64,000 nt of DNA from DATFDN01 sp963756495 (GTDB taxonomy: Bacteria; Pseudomonadota; Alphaproteobacteria; Acetobacterales; Acetobacteraceae), in contig CAVWNS010000014.1 in the NCBI GenBank assembly GCA_963756495.1, positions 806,001 to 870,000 on the forward strand, in the 5' to 3' direction. Made by a program: the position numbers and the translations under genes. This document shows, one piece after another, positions 27,854 through 38,715 of the stretch. The notes beneath the pieces were generated by a model. That model saw nothing but the letters and a program-made list of their open reading frames with translations. It had not been told where the DNA came from and did not search any database. Each line of letters opens with the position of its first letter. Position 1 is the stretch's first letter.

Positions 27854-29986
27854 CGGAGACCGACCCCGCGCTGCGCCGGCTCGCCGACGACGCCGGGATA
27901 GCCGTCGAATGGCGCAACTACGCGGGCCATCTGCGCGAGGTCGGACCCGAGGCGTTGCGCCTCGTGCTGACCGCGCTCGGCCTGCCCTGCGCCAGTTCCG
28001 AGCGAGATCGCCGACAGTCGCCAGCGCCTCGCCGCCCCGCCCGGCGTCGCCGGCCTGCCGCCGCTGATAACCGCCACCGCCGGAAGTCCCACCCGGCTGC
28101 CGATCGGCCCGGACGGTCCGCGCAGCGCGCTGCTGCTGGCCGAGACCGGCGGGGAGCGCGATATCCGCCTGCACCCCTACCGCAATGGGATGGAACTTCC
28201 GGTCATCTCCGAGCCCGGGTACCACCGGCTGCTGATCGGCTCGCGCGAGATCGTTCTGGCGGTGGCGCCCGAGCGGGCCACCACCGCCGCCGACCTCGCT
28301 CCGGGCGCGCGCCCCTGGGGCCTTGCCGCGCAGATCTATGGACTGCGGCGCTCCGGCGACGGCGGGATGGGGGACGGCGGCATCGGGGACGCCGCTTGCG
28401 TGGCCCAGCTCGCCGAGGCGGCGGCACGGCACGGCGCTGACATGCTGGCGCTCAGCCCGGTCCACGCGCTGTTCCCCGCCGAGCCCCACCAGTACGGACC
28501 CTATTCGCCGTCCAGCCGGCTGTTCCTGAACCCGCTCCATGCCGATCCGGCGATGCTGTTCGGGTCCGCGCGCGTCATCGGGGCCGCCGCCCAGGCCGGG
28601 GTGACGCAGGATTATGCGCGGCTGGAGCGGCTTGACCTGATCGACTGGCCCGCCGCCGCTCATGCCAAGCTCGCTCTGTTGCGCGCCCTGTTCGCGCAGT
28701 TCTCGGCCGATGCCGGCATCCCCGACGCGCTGCGCGCGGATTTCGCCCAGTTCGAGGCGGACGGCGGGGATCTGCTGGCCGCGCATGCCTGGTTCGAGGC
28801 GTTGCAGGCCGAGCAGGTGGCGCGCGACCCGAGAGGCGGGGACTGGCGCGCCTGGCCCAGCGACCTGCGCGATGCGCACGGCCCCGCCGTCACGGCCTTC
28901 GCCGCCGCGCACCGGCGCGAGGTGCTGTTCCACATGTTCCTGCAATGGGTCGCCGACCGCTCGCTGGGCCAGGCCCAGCAGCGCGCGCGCCGGGCGGGGA
29001 TGCGGATCGGGCTGATCGCCGATCTGGCGGTCGGCATGGACCCGGCCGGCAGCCATGCATGGAGCCGGCCGGCGGATATCCTGGCCGGGTTGGCGATCGG
29101 CGCGCCGCCGGACCTGTTCAATCCCAACGGGCAGCAATGGGGCATCACGTCCTTCTCGCCCGGTTCGCTGCGTGCCGGCGGCTTCGCGCCGTTCCTCGCC
29201 ACGTGCGCGCCGCCCTGCGCAATGCCGGCGGCGTGCGGATCGACCATGCGATGGGATTGCAGCGGCTCTGGCTGGTGCCCGACGGCGCCTCCCCGGCCGA
29301 CGGCGCCTATCTGAGCTATCCGCTGGCCGACATGCTGCGCCTGCTGGCGCTGGAATCGTTCCGCCACCGTGCATTGGTGGTGGGCGAGGATCTGGGCACG
29401 GTGCCCGAGGGCTTCCGCGAGGCGCTCGACGCCCACGGCGTGTACGGGATGCGGGTGCTGTGGTTCGAGCGCGAGGGCGACGCGCTTCACGCCGCCCGCG
29501 CGCTGGGATCGCGGCGCGATGGCGATGACCTCCACCCATGACTTGCCGACCCTGGCCGGCTGGTGGCGGGGCGCCGACATCGCGCTGCGCGCGCGCCACG
29601 GCGTGCTCGGGCGCAACCAGAGGCGGGAGGATCTGCAAGCCGAGCGCGACTCCGACCGCGCCGCGCTCTGGCGCGCCATCACCGAGTCCGGCGCCGCGAG
29701 TGGTCCGCCGCCCGAGCAGGCCGACGCGTTCGTGGACGCCGCGCTGCGCTACGTCGCCGCCTCGGCTTGCGCGCTCTGCCTGCTGCCGCTGGAAGACGTG
29801 CTCGGCCAGACCGAGCAGCCCAACCTGCCGGGCACGATCGACGAGCACCCGAACTGGCGGCGTCGCGGGCCGGGGCCGGCAAGCGAGGTGCTGGACGCGC
29901 CCGCGCCGGCGCGCCGGTTGCAGGCGGTCGACGCGGCGCGCGGCCAGGATGCCGCCCAGGACGCCGTTGGAGACGGCCACGCATGA
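27850..29986 (+). CDS. malQ: 4-alpha-glucanotransferase, three apparent frameshifts
   Basis: Disproportionates maltooligosaccharides (GH77, amylomaltase). About 711 residues. Motifs: LAAQIYGLRRSGDGGMGD, ALSPVHALFPAEPHQYGPYS, nucleophile in VRIDHAMGLQRLW, acid in LVVGEDLGTVPEGFREAL and STHDLPTLAGWW. Frame changes: +1 near 28000 (extra g in gttccgagcgag), -1 near 29201 (gccacgtgcgc lacks one base), +1 near 29515. Each junction falls inside an alignable motif, so the gene is probably whole in the organism. Overlaps treZ and treY by ATGA. Confidence 0.87.
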
Positions 29987-32596
29987 CCGCCCCACGGGCG
30001 ACGATGCGGTTGCAGCTCCATGAGGGGTTCACCTTCGACGACGCCGGCGCGCCTCGCGCCCTATATGGCCCGGCTCGGCATCAGCCATCTCTATTCCTCG
30101 CCGATCCTGACCGCGCGCGCCGGCTCGATGCACGGCTACGACGTGGTTGACCCCACCCGGGTCAATCCCGAGCTTGGCGGCGAGGACGGGTTCCGCCGCA
30201 TGGTGGCCGCGCTGCGCGCCGAGCGGCTCGGCCTGGTGGTGGACATCGTGCCCAACCACATGGCAGTCGGCCCGCAGAACCCCTGGTGGCAGGACGTGCT
30301 GCGCCTGGGCCGCGCCAGCCCGCATGGCGACGTGTTCGATATCGACTGGCGGCCCGACAACCCGCTGCTGGACGGCAAGGTGCTGGTGCCGGTGCTCGGC
30401 AAGCCGTACGGCGAGGCGCTGGCGGACGGCGAACTCCGTCTCGCGCACGGTGCGGCCGGGCTGGAGGCGCGCTACTTCGACAACATCTTCCCGATCCGGC
30501 CCGAGGACGAGGCCGAAGCCGCCGCGCTCGGTCTCGCCGCCTACGATCCCGCCGAGCCGGCCGGACGCGCGCGGCTGCACCGGTTGCTGGAGCGTCAGCA
30601 CTATCGGCTCGCCTTCTGGCGCACCGCGGCCGACGAGATCAATTGGCGCCGCTTCTTCGACATCAACGAGCTTGCCGGCATCCGGGTCGAGATCCCGCGC
30701 GTGTTCGAGGCGACCCACGCCACCCTGTTCCGCCTTTACGCCGAGGGGCTGATCGACGGCATGCGGGTCGATCACGTGGACGGGCTGTCCGATCCGCGCG
30801 GCTACTGCCGCCGCCTGCGGGCGCGGCTGACGGCGCTGGAGCGGGACCGACCGTCAAACGCCCCGCTCGGTCCAGCCTATCTGGTGGTCGAGAAGATCCT
30901 GGGCGTGGGCGAACGCCTCGCCGAGGACTGGCAGGTGGACGGGACCAGCGGCTACGACTTCATGGACGCCGTCAGCGCCGTGCAGCACGATCCGGCGGCG
31001 GCGGCGGCGCTGTCGGCACTGTGGGCCGCGCTCTCCGGCCGCCCGGGCGCGTTCGAGCCGGAGGAGGTGGCCGCCCGGCACGAGATCCTGGACAGCGGCT
31101 TCGCCGCCCAGTTCGATTCCGCCGTCGGCGCGCTGCACGCCGTCGCCCTGCACGACCCGGCGACGCGCGACGTCTCCCGCCCGGCGATCCGGCGCGCATT
31201 GACGGCGCTGCTGGCGCATTTCCCTGCGTATCGCAGCTACGCCAGGAACCCCGAGGACGCGCAAGGCGATGCCGGCCGCCAGGACGCGGCGGTGTTTGCC
31301 CGCGCGCTGGAGGGCGCGAGCGCGGCGCCCGGCCTGGCCCGGCCGGACGTGATGCGGCTGATTGTCGCGTGGCTGAGCAAGCCCGACAGCCCGGCGCGCC
31401 GGGTCGCGGCGACGCGGGTCCAGCAGCTCAGTGCGCCGGTCGCGGCCAAGGCGGTCGAGGACACCGCGTTCTACCGCTACGGCCGCCTGCTGTCGCGCAA
31501 CGACGTCGGCTTCGAGGCCGCGCGCCTGGGCATGCAACCGGCCGCATTTCACCGCCTGTCCCAGGAGCGGCGCGCGCATTTCCCGGACTCCATGCTGGCG
31601 ACCGCGACGCATGACCACAAGCGCGGCGAGGACGTGCGCGCGCGCCTGGCCGTGCTGTCGGAGTGCCCCGGCGAATGGGGCGCGACACTGCGCGGCTGGA
31701 TGGCGGCAAACGCGCGCCACCGGACCACGGGCGAGGCGCCGACGCCCGGCGACGAGATCATGTCTTATCAGATGATCCTCGGTGCCTGGCCGACGACGCT
31801 CGGTGCGGCCGACCGCGCCGGCCGCCGGGCCTTCGCCCAGCGATTGGCCGGCTGGCAAGCTAAGGCGCTGCACGAGGCGAAGCTGCGCACGAGCTGGACC
31901 TCGCCCGACGAGGCCTACGAGACGGCAGCGCGCGGCTTCCTGGACGCGGTGATGGACGATGACCGCTTCATCGTGGAGGTTGTCGCGTTCGTCGATCGGA
32001 TCGGGCCGGCGGGCGCCGTCAACGGGCTGGCACAGGCGGTGCTGAAGCTGACCGTGCCGGGCGTGCCCGACATCTATCAGGGCACCGAATTCTGGGATCA
32101 GAGCCTGGTGGATCCCGACAATCGCCGGCCGGTGGACTTCGCCACGCGCGCGGCGGCGTTGAAAGCGATGGCGTCGGGGACAGCGGAGGCGCCATCCGTG
32201 CTCGCCCCGGCTTGGCGGGACGGACGGGTGAAGCAGGCGGTGATCGCGCGCATTCTTGGCCTGCGGGCGCACGCTCCCGTGCTGTTCGCGCGCGGCGACT
32301 ACGCCCCGCTCCCGATCGAGGGTCCGTGCGCCGATCGGGTGATCGCCTTCTCCCGCCGCCACGGCGATGCCGCGCTGCTGGTCGTGGTGCCGCGCCTGCC
32401 GCTCGGCCTTAAGGTCGGCCCCGATCTGGTGGTTCCGCCTGCCGCGTGGGAGGGCACGGCCGTTGCGGTGCCACCCTGGCTCGCCGACCGGGCGTTGCGC
32501 GACGCCGTTGGCGGGGCGGTCTGGCGGGGCGACGCGATGCGGCGCGACCTGGCCGCGGTGCTGGAGGGCTTTCCGCTGGCCGTTCTGTCGGGCTGA
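29983..32596 (+). CDS. treY: Malto-oligosyltrehalose synthase, one apparent frameshift
   Basis: Isomerises the reducing-end alpha-1,4 bond of a maltooligosaccharide to alpha,alpha-1,1, giving maltooligosyltrehalose for TreZ. About 870 residues. Start MTAPRATMRLQLHEGFTF at 29983; the frame moves +1 near 30046, restoring FDDARLAPYMARLGISHLYS. Motifs: LTARAGSMHGYDVVDPTRVN, VDIVPNHMA, nucleophile in GMRVDHVDGLSDP, acid in LVVEKIL, TATHDHKRGEDVRARL, and VPDIYQGTEFWDQSLVDPDN near the end. Last gene of the glucan operon, 135 bases before bamA. Confidence 0.92.
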
Positions 32597-32643
32597 ACGG
32601 GAGCGGCTTTCGCGTTCGGCCCCTGGGTGGCATGACTCGGGAC

Positions 32644-32662
32644 CGGCGGCTATTGTCCGCCG
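32644..32662 (+). terminator. Short GC hairpin between treY and bamA
   Basis: CGGCGG (32644-32649) pairs with CCGCCG (32657-32662) around a seven-base loop. It lies about 48 bases after the treY stop and 70 bases before bamA. No U-run follows, so it is only a candidate terminator or processing site. Confidence 0.25.
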
Positions 32663-32731
32663 CCGCTTGGCCCGACCGTTCCGAATCGCGGTGCGTTCCT
32701 CGGGTTCACATGCTCTGAGGAGACCAGCCGT

Positions 32732-35124
32732 TTGACACGCTTCCGCGCATTCCTGGTTGTCGCCGCCTGTCTTCTGCCGATGACCCTGGTCGCCTCGTCC
32801 TACGCCCAGGTCCGACAGGGTGTGGCCGCCGGTTCCCGATCGGCGGCCTCGGCCCGCGCGGCCAGTAACGGGACTGGGAACGTGGTGCAGGCGATCCGCG
32901 TGGAGGGCAACCATCGCATCGACGCCAGCACCATTCTCTCTTATATGCTGATTCAGCCCGGCGAGAGACTGGACCCCGCTCAGATCGACCGTAGCCTCAA
33001 GACGCTTTACGCGACCGGGCTGTTCCAGGACGTCAGCATCGTGCCGCAGGGCGACACCCTCGTCGTGCGCGTGGTGGAGAACCCGACCGTTGCCCGCGTG
33101 GTGTTCGAGGGCAATCATTTCGAGACGGACGAGCAGCTGAGCGCCGTCACCCAGCTTCGCGCCCGCTCCGTGTTCACCCCGGCCGCTGCGGAGGCGGACC
33201 GCAAGCGCATTCTCGACGCCTACGCCACACGCGGGCGCTACGGCGCCACCGTGGAGCCCGAGATCATCCGCCTGCCCGAGAACCGGGTGAACCTCGTCTT
33301 CCGCATCAATGATGGGGCGGCCACGCTGATCAGCCGCATCACCTTCGTGGGCAATCATGCCTTCGGCGAGGGCACGCTGGCCGACGTGATCAACAGTCGG
33401 CCCGCAGCGGTGGTGGGCGTTCCTCTCGACCGCCGACCAATATACGGCGGAAAAACTTGGCTATGACAAGGAGTTGCTGCGTCGGTTCTACCTCCAGCAC
33501 GGCTATGTCGATTTCGAGGTCACCAACGCGACGGCCGAGCTGGCACCCGACCGCCGATCGTTCTTCGTCACTTTCGTGGTGCACGAGGGCGAGCGCTACC
33601 GGGTCGGCAAGATCACTGTCAGCTCGCAGCTCCGGGGCGTCACGCCCGACCAGCTCCGCGCCAATCTCAAGCTTGCAGAGGGCGACTGGTATGACGGCGA
33701 TGCGGTCGGCCGCACGGCCGATGCGATGGAGGACGCCGCGCGCACGCGCGGGTTCGCCTTCGTGCAGGTCACGCCGCGCATCCAGCGCGACCCGAAGACG
33801 CACACCGTCGCGCTGGCCTTCGACGTGATAGAGGGACCGCACGTGTACGTCGAGCGCATCGACATCACCGGCAACACGCGCACGATGGACCAGGTGATCC
33901 GGCGCGAGTTCCGCCTCGCCGAGGGCGACGCCTACAACCAGGAACTGCTGCGCCAGTCGCGCCAGCGACTACAGGACCTGAACTTCTTCAACAGCGTCAA
34001 CATCACCACCCAGCCAGGCTCGGCGCCCGACAAGGCGATCATCACCACCAACGTCGACGAGAAGGCGACCGGGGAGTTCAGCCTCGGCGGCGGATACTCG
34101 ACCGATGCCGGGTTCCTGATCTCGACCGGCATCCGCGAGAACAATTTCGTCGGCACCGGCATCGATGCCGGCATCAACGGCGTGTTGGCGCAAAAGCAGA
34201 GTTCGATCACCCTGTCGGTGAACGATCCGTATTTCCTGGGCCGCAACCTGCTGGCCGGCGGCGATGTGTTCCTGATCCAGACCAACGCGCTCGGCATCGA
34301 GCCTTACAACGAGCGCCGGGCCGGCTTCACCACGCGACTCGGCTACGACATCAACGCGCATCTGCACCAGGTCTGGAGCTACTCGCTGGTGCAGCGGGAC
34401 GTGCTACGACATCACGACCACCGATTTCTTCATACTCAGCCAGGCCGGGTCGTCGCTGCTGTCGCAGATCAGCCAGGTGGTCTCGCTCGACTACCGCGAC
34501 AGCCGGATCGCGCCGCACACCGGCTACCTGGTCTCGGTCGGCACCGACCTGGCCGGCTTCGGCGGCACGGCGCGGTTCGCCCGCGCGCGCATTGACGGCT
34601 CCTACTACATCCCGCTCGACCTCCTGAGCGGCAACACCGACTGGGGCATCGCGCTGTCGGCGGGGACCGGGTACCTGTTCAATCTCGGCCGCCAGGAATC
34701 CGTGATCGACCGCTTCTATCTCGGCGGCGACAACCTGCGCGGCTTCGAGATCGGCGGCGTCGGCCCGCATGTGCTCAATGCCGATGGTTCCGTCGATTCG
34801 ATTGGCGGGCGTTTCATCTACACCCAGTCCACCGAGCTGCGTTTCCCCCTGCCGCTGCCGCCTGATATCGGGATCTCGGGACGCGCCTTCGTGGACGTGG
34901 GCTCGCTGACGCAGGGAAACTTCGAATCGCCGAATTGCCAAGGCGCGCCCAACGGGGTATGCCCGACCGTCTACCAGCCTTCGGCGCCGCGGGTCGGCGC
35001 GGGCGTGGGCGTCTCGTGGAGGACGCCGTTCGGCCTCATCAACATCGACCTGACCCCCTTCGTCATCAAGCAGAAATACGATCAGACGCAGATCTTCCGG
35101 TTCGGCTTCGGCACGAGGTTCTAG
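32732..35124 (+). CDS. bamA: Outer membrane protein assembly factor BamA, two apparent frameshifts
   Basis: Essential Omp85 insertase of the outer membrane. About 796 residues: signal peptide (TRFRAFLVVAACLLPMTLVA), five POTRA repeats (starting IRVEGNHRIDASTI, VVFEGNHFETDEQ, ITFVGNHAFGEG, ...), then a 16-strand barrel with the LRGF motif (GGDNLRGFEIGGVGP) and a C-terminal Phe (GFGTRF). The start is TTG 32732, supported by AGGAG at 32718-32722 and no closer ATG. Frame changes of +1 near 33402 (ggcccgcagcgg) and 34404 (gtgctacgac); removal restores RWWAFLSTADQYT and QRDVYDITTTDF. Its stop TAG shares the g with the GTG start of skp. Confidence 0.9.
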
Positions 35125-36041
35125 TGACACGCTTCCGCTTCTCCCGCACGGCCCTGCTCGCGAGCGCGGCGCTGCTTTTCGGCCAGCAGGCGCTCGCCCA
35201 GGGTGGCGGCGGGTCCGGCCCGGGCTGGTTCATCCCCGGCCAGGCGCCGGCCACGGGGGCACGACCGGCCGCCCGTGCCCCGGTCTCCCGACCTGTCGAA
35301 CCCAGCACGGTGGCACCCGATCTCGCTGGCGCTCCGGCGGCCGGCGCCGATGCCGCGCCCCCTCCGGTCCAGGTCCAGCTTCCGCCGATGCCCGCCATCC
35401 CGGACGTGCCGCGCGGGACGATGCCTCCGGCGGCGGTGATCGGCGTGCTGTCGATCCCCGACGTGCTGCGCGCCGCGGCGGCCTATCGGGAAGCCGACAA
35501 GACCATGGCCGATCGTCGCCAGAAGCTGAACGAGGACGCCCAAAAGGAGCAGATCGCGCTGCGCGACCTCGGCCAGCAGCTCGCCACCGACCGGGCCAAG
35601 ATGTCCGCCGATCAGATCCGTGCCAAGGAACGGGAGCTGCAGGACCGCATCACCGAATCGCGCCGGCGGTTCAGCGAACGCGGCCGGATCATCCAGGACG
35701 CGAGCCAGTACGCGCTGGCGCAGATCGAGCGCACGCTGAGCGAGGTGGTGCAGCGGGTCGCTGGCGCGCGCGGCATGAACATCGTCCTGCAACGCGCCGA
35801 GGTGGCCCTGAACCAGGCCGAGTTCGACATCACGCCGCAGGTCGCCGATCTCCTGAACAAGGCGCTCCCGACGGTGCTGATTCCACCGGACGGGGTTTCG
35901 CCGGACGCGATGCCGCCGACCGCCTCCGCGGCCCCCGGCACGCCGGCAGCGACCCCCGCCTCGGCCACCTCGGCCTCGGGAACATCGCCCGCGGCGGCGG
36001 CGCCCTCGCACAAGCCGGCGTCGCATCCCCAGCATCGCTGA
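35124..36041 (+). CDS. skp: Periplasmic chaperone, OmpH/Skp family
   Basis: 305 residues. Signal peptide to GQQALAQ; then an unusual Pro/Ala-rich spacer (residues 26-105). The Skp-like part follows from about 108 (VIGVLSIPDVLRAAAAYREA) with a long charged coiled coil (residues 120-205, EDAQKEQIALRDLGQQLATD), a short beta end (GMNIVLQRAEVALNQAEFDI), and a Pro/Ala/Ser-rich tail. It holds unfolded outer-membrane proteins for BamA. GTG 35124 overlaps the bamA stop. Longer than E. coli Skp (about 160) because of both low-complexity extensions. Confidence 0.85.
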   Translation: MTRFRFSRTALLASAALLFGQQALAQGGGGSGPGWFIPGQAPATGARPAARAPVSRPVEPSTVAPDLAGAPAAGADAAPPPVQVQLPPMPAIPDVPRGTMPPAAVIGVLSIPDVLRAAAAYREADKTMADRRQKLNEDAQKEQIALRDLGQQLATDRAKMSADQIRAKERELQDRITESRRRFSERGRIIQDASQYALAQIERTLSEVVQRVAGARGMNIVLQRAEVALNQAEFDITPQVADLLNKALPTVLIPPDGVSPDAMPPTASAAPGTPAATPASATSASGTSPAAAAPSHKPASHPQHR

Positions 36042-36054
36042 GCCTGAACACGGC

Positions 36055-37131
36055 GTGACGCAGGGCCGCGACATCCCGCCGGCCGATCTGCCGGGTGATC
36101 CGCGCTTCTTCGCCCGCACCGGCCCGCACACCCTGGCGGCGGTCGCCGCGGCGGCTGGCGGCGAGATCGCCGGTGCGGATACCCGCCTGCTCACGGGTGT
36201 GGCGCCCCTGGGCGGGGCGGGGCCGCAACATGTCAGCTACCTCGATAACCCCCGCTATGCGGCGGCGCTCGCCGAGACCGCGGCCGGGGCGGTGCTGGTG
36301 GGGCGTCGGTTCGCCGATCGCGTGCCGCCCGGCAGCGCCACCATCATTTGCGCCGAACCGGGGTTGGCATGGGTCGCGGTCGCCGCGCTGTTCCACCCGG
36401 CCACGCCGGCGCGCCCCGGCGTGCATGAAGCTGCGGTGGTCGATCCGGCGGCCCGTGTGGACGCCAGTGCGGAGGTCGGGCCGCTGGCCGTCATCGGCGC
36501 GCGCGCCGAGATCGGGCCGCGCTGCCGCATCGGCCCGGGCGCGGTGATCGGGGAGGCCGTCGTGCTTGGCCCCGACTGCCGGATCGGCGCGAACGCGAGC
36601 CTCAGTCATGCGCTGGTGGGCGCCCGCGTCGTCGTGCATCCGGGCGCGCGCATCGGCCAGGAGGGGTTCAGCCTGGCGGGAGGAGCTCCGGACGGATTTC
36701 GCACCCTGCCGCAACTCGGCCGCGTCATCCTGCACGACGACGTGGAGGTGGGGGCCAACACCGCGATCGACCGCGGCGCGCTGTCCGACACCGTCATCGG
36801 CGCCGGCTCGCGCCTCGACAATCTGGTGCAGATCGGGCACAACGTGCGCGTCGGCCGTTGCTGCGTCATCGTCGCGCAGGTCGGAATATCCGGATCAACG
36901 GTCTTGGAAGACTTCGTGACGGTCGGCGGCCAGGCGGCGTTCGCGGGGCATCTCACGATTGGTCGGCAGGCACGGATCGGCGCACAGACCGGGGTCATGG
37001 CGGATGTGCCGGCAGGGGCGGATGTCGTCGGCACCCCGGCCATGCCGGCGCGGGCCTTTTTCCGGCAGGTCGCGACCCTGCGTCGGATGATGCGCAGGAA
37101 CGAGCGGCCGGAGGGGGAGGGAACAGGCTGA
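36055..37131 (+). CDS. lpxD: UDP-3-O-(3-hydroxyacyl)glucosamine N-acyltransferase
   Basis: Third step of lipid A synthesis: N-acylation of UDP-3-O-acyl-GlcN by hydroxyacyl-ACP. 358 residues. N-terminal uridine-binding domain (residues 1-120, HVSYLDNPRYAAALAET), then the left-handed beta-helix of hexapeptide repeats (AEVGPLAVIGARAEIGPRCR and on). The catalytic histidine is in VQIGHNVRVG; HHDD-like substrate motifs appear as NTAIDRGALSDTVIG. GTG 36055 is the only sensible start, 13 bases after skp. Operon with bamA, skp, fabZ. Confidence 0.95.
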   Translation: MTQGRDIPPADLPGDPRFFARTGPHTLAAVAAAAGGEIAGADTRLLTGVAPLGGAGPQHVSYLDNPRYAAALAETAAGAVLVGRRFADRVPPGSATIICAEPGLAWVAVAALFHPATPARPGVHEAAVVDPAARVDASAEVGPLAVIGARAEIGPRCRIGPGAVIGEAVVLGPDCRIGANASLSHALVGARVVVHPGARIGQEGFSLAGGAPDGFRTLPQLGRVILHDDVEVGANTAIDRGALSDTVIGAGSRLDNLVQIGHNVRVGRCCVIVAQVGISGSTVLEDFVTVGGQAAFAGHLTIGRQARIGAQTGVMADVPAGADVVGTPAMPARAFFRQVATLRRMMRRNERPEGEGTG

Positions 37132-37134
37132 GCG

Positions 37135-37623
37135 ATGGACGCGACCGCGACGCAACAGACCGACGAGGCCGGCACGATCCCGCTCGCCGATGCCGCCCGC
37201 ATCATGCAGGCGATTCCGCACCGCTACCCGTTTTTGATGATCGATCGCGTGGTCGATGTCGTACGCAACCAGTCGGCGATCGGCGTGAAGAACGTCTCGG
37301 TGAACGAGCCCTTTTTCCAGGGCCACTTCCCCAAGCATCCGGTGATGCCGGGCGTGCTGATCATCGAGAGCATGGCGCAGACCGCCGCCGTGCTGGTGGT
37401 GGAGACGCTGGGCGCGTCGGCGGCCGGCAAGTTGGTCTACTTCATGTCGATCAAGGCCGCGAAGTTCCGGCGCCCGGTGGTGCCGGGCGACCAGCTTCGC
37501 ATCCATGTCGGCAAGGAGCGCAATCGCGGGAATGTCTGGAAGTTCCACGCGGTGGCGCGGGTTGACGATACCGAGGTCGCCGAGGCGACGTTCGCCGCGA
37601 TGATCATGGACCGGCCCGGCTGA
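37135..37623 (+). CDS. fabZ: 3-hydroxyacyl-[acyl-carrier-protein] dehydratase
   Basis: Dehydrates beta-hydroxyacyl-ACP in fatty acid elongation, competing with LpxA/LpxD for the same ACP substrate, which explains its place here. 162 residues, hot-dog fold. Active-site His and Glu lie in FFQGHFPKHPVMPGVLIIES. N-terminal IPHRYPFLMIDRV and C-terminal TEVAEATFAAMI are canonical. Start three bases after the lpxD stop. Confidence 0.96.
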   Translation: MDATATQQTDEAGTIPLADAARIMQAIPHRYPFLMIDRVVDVVRNQSAIGVKNVSVNEPFFQGHFPKHPVMPGVLIIESMAQTAAVLVVETLGASAAGKLVYFMSIKAAKFRRPVVPGDQLRIHVGKERNRGNVWKFHAVARVDDTEVAEATFAAMIMDRPG

Positions 37624-37652
37624 GCGCTGCCGATTAGCGTGCCGATACAAAC

Positions 37653-37685
37653 TGTTACACGTTGCGCGCCGTAACACGCGGCAAC
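37653..37685. promoter_or_regulatory. Overlapping inverted repeats in the fabZ-lpxA gap
   Basis: TGTTAC (37653-37658) and GTAACA (37671-37676) form a perfect inverted repeat with a 12-base spacer. Overlapping it, GTTGCGCG (37661-37668) can pair with CGCG-G-CAAC (37677-37685) with one bulged base and an 8-base loop. The two pairings are mutually exclusive. The segment is less GC-rich than the genes around it and precedes lpxA by about 75 bases, so an lpxA promoter/operator is possible. No factor is identified. Confidence 0.3.
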
Positions 37686-37758
37686 AATGATTGAGTGGTC
37701 GCGCTCGCTTGGCGCGCCTAGCCTGTGAATGGTCGTGCGCGGAAGAAGGCCATCACGA

Positions 37759-38599
37759 ATGGACGCCCTGGCTGTAAGCATCGAGCCTCGTTCGGCGCAC
37801 ACCGAGATTCACCCGACGGCGATTGTCGCGCGCGGCGCCGAGTTGGGCCTCGGCGTGCGGATCGGCCCGTTTTGCACGGTCGGGTCCCGACGTCGTGATC
37901 GGGGACGGTGCGCGGCTCGTCTCGCATGTCGTGGTCGACGGCCTCGCACGCATCGGTTCCGATGCGATCCTCTATCCATTCTGCACCATCGGGCTGGACC
38001 CGCAGGACCTGAAGTACTGCGGGGAGCCGACACGCTGCGAGATCGGCGCCCGTACCCAAATCCGCGAGCACTGCACGATTCATCGCGGCACCTCCAACGG
38101 GCGTGGAGTCACCTCGGTGGGCATGGACTGCATGCTGATGGCCGTCGCCCATGTCGCGCATGACTGCGCGATCGGCGACAGGGTCATCATCGCCAACAAT
38201 GTGGTGATGGGCGGCCATGTGGCGATCGCCGACGACGCGGTGATCGGCGGCGCGGCGGCGCTGCATCAATATGTGCGGATCGGCCGCGCGGCGATGGTCG
38301 GCGGCGTCTCCGGTGTGGAGGCCGACGTGCCCCCCTTCGCGAGCGTGATCGGCAACCGCGCCCGTCTTGCCGGGCTCAACGTCGTCGGCCTCAAGCGCCG
38401 CGGCTTCGACAAGGCGCAGATCCAGCGCCTGCGCACCGTCTATCAGACCTTGTTCGCCGCCAGCGACGGCGTGTTCGCCGTGCGCCTCGCCGAGACCCGC
38501 GCAGAGCATGGGCGGGACAAGCTCGTCGCCGAGCTGCTCGCCTTCATCGACGCGCCGAGCCATCGCGGCCTCATCCGCACGTCCCCGGCGGCGGCGTGA
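37759..38599 (+). CDS. lpxA: Acyl-ACP--UDP-N-acetylglucosamine O-acyltransferase, one apparent frameshift
   Basis: First step of lipid A synthesis, O-acylating UDP-GlcNAc. About 279 residues. The left-handed beta-helix begins EIHPTAIVARGAELGLGVRI; the catalytic histidine lies in AVAHVAHDCAIGD, and IHRGT and ANNVVMGGHV repeats are canonical, followed by the alpha-helical C-domain (GLNVVGLKRRGF). The frame changes +1 at about 37883: reading ggtcccgac instead of gggtcccgac gives VGPDVVIGDGARL. ATG 37759 is preferred over 37729 for its AAGG site and family length. It follows fabZ by 135 bases rather than abutting it. Confidence 0.92.
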
Positions 38600-38715
38600 G
38601 GCCCATCTAGCTTCCTCCGACTCGCCTCGCTGTCGGGCGCTCCACCCGTCGCGGCTTGGGGGCGGCGCAGCGCACCCGCTTGCCGCGCGGCTGGGGGCAC
38701 GCGATCGTCGCACCC

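Noticed and set aside
25292..29995. 1567-residue minus-strand open frame
   Set aside because: It is antisense to glgX, treZ, malQ and the start of treY, which carry real motifs. The translation is Arg/Gly/Ala-rich with no domain; long shadows are expected at this GC content.
30854..33358. 834-residue minus-strand frame across treY and bamA
   Set aside because: It crosses two real genes and their gap, with no recognisable protein.
33402..34404. Programmed +1 frameshifting in bamA
   Set aside because: The two sites share no slippery sequence with each other or with the other breaks; sequence error is simpler.
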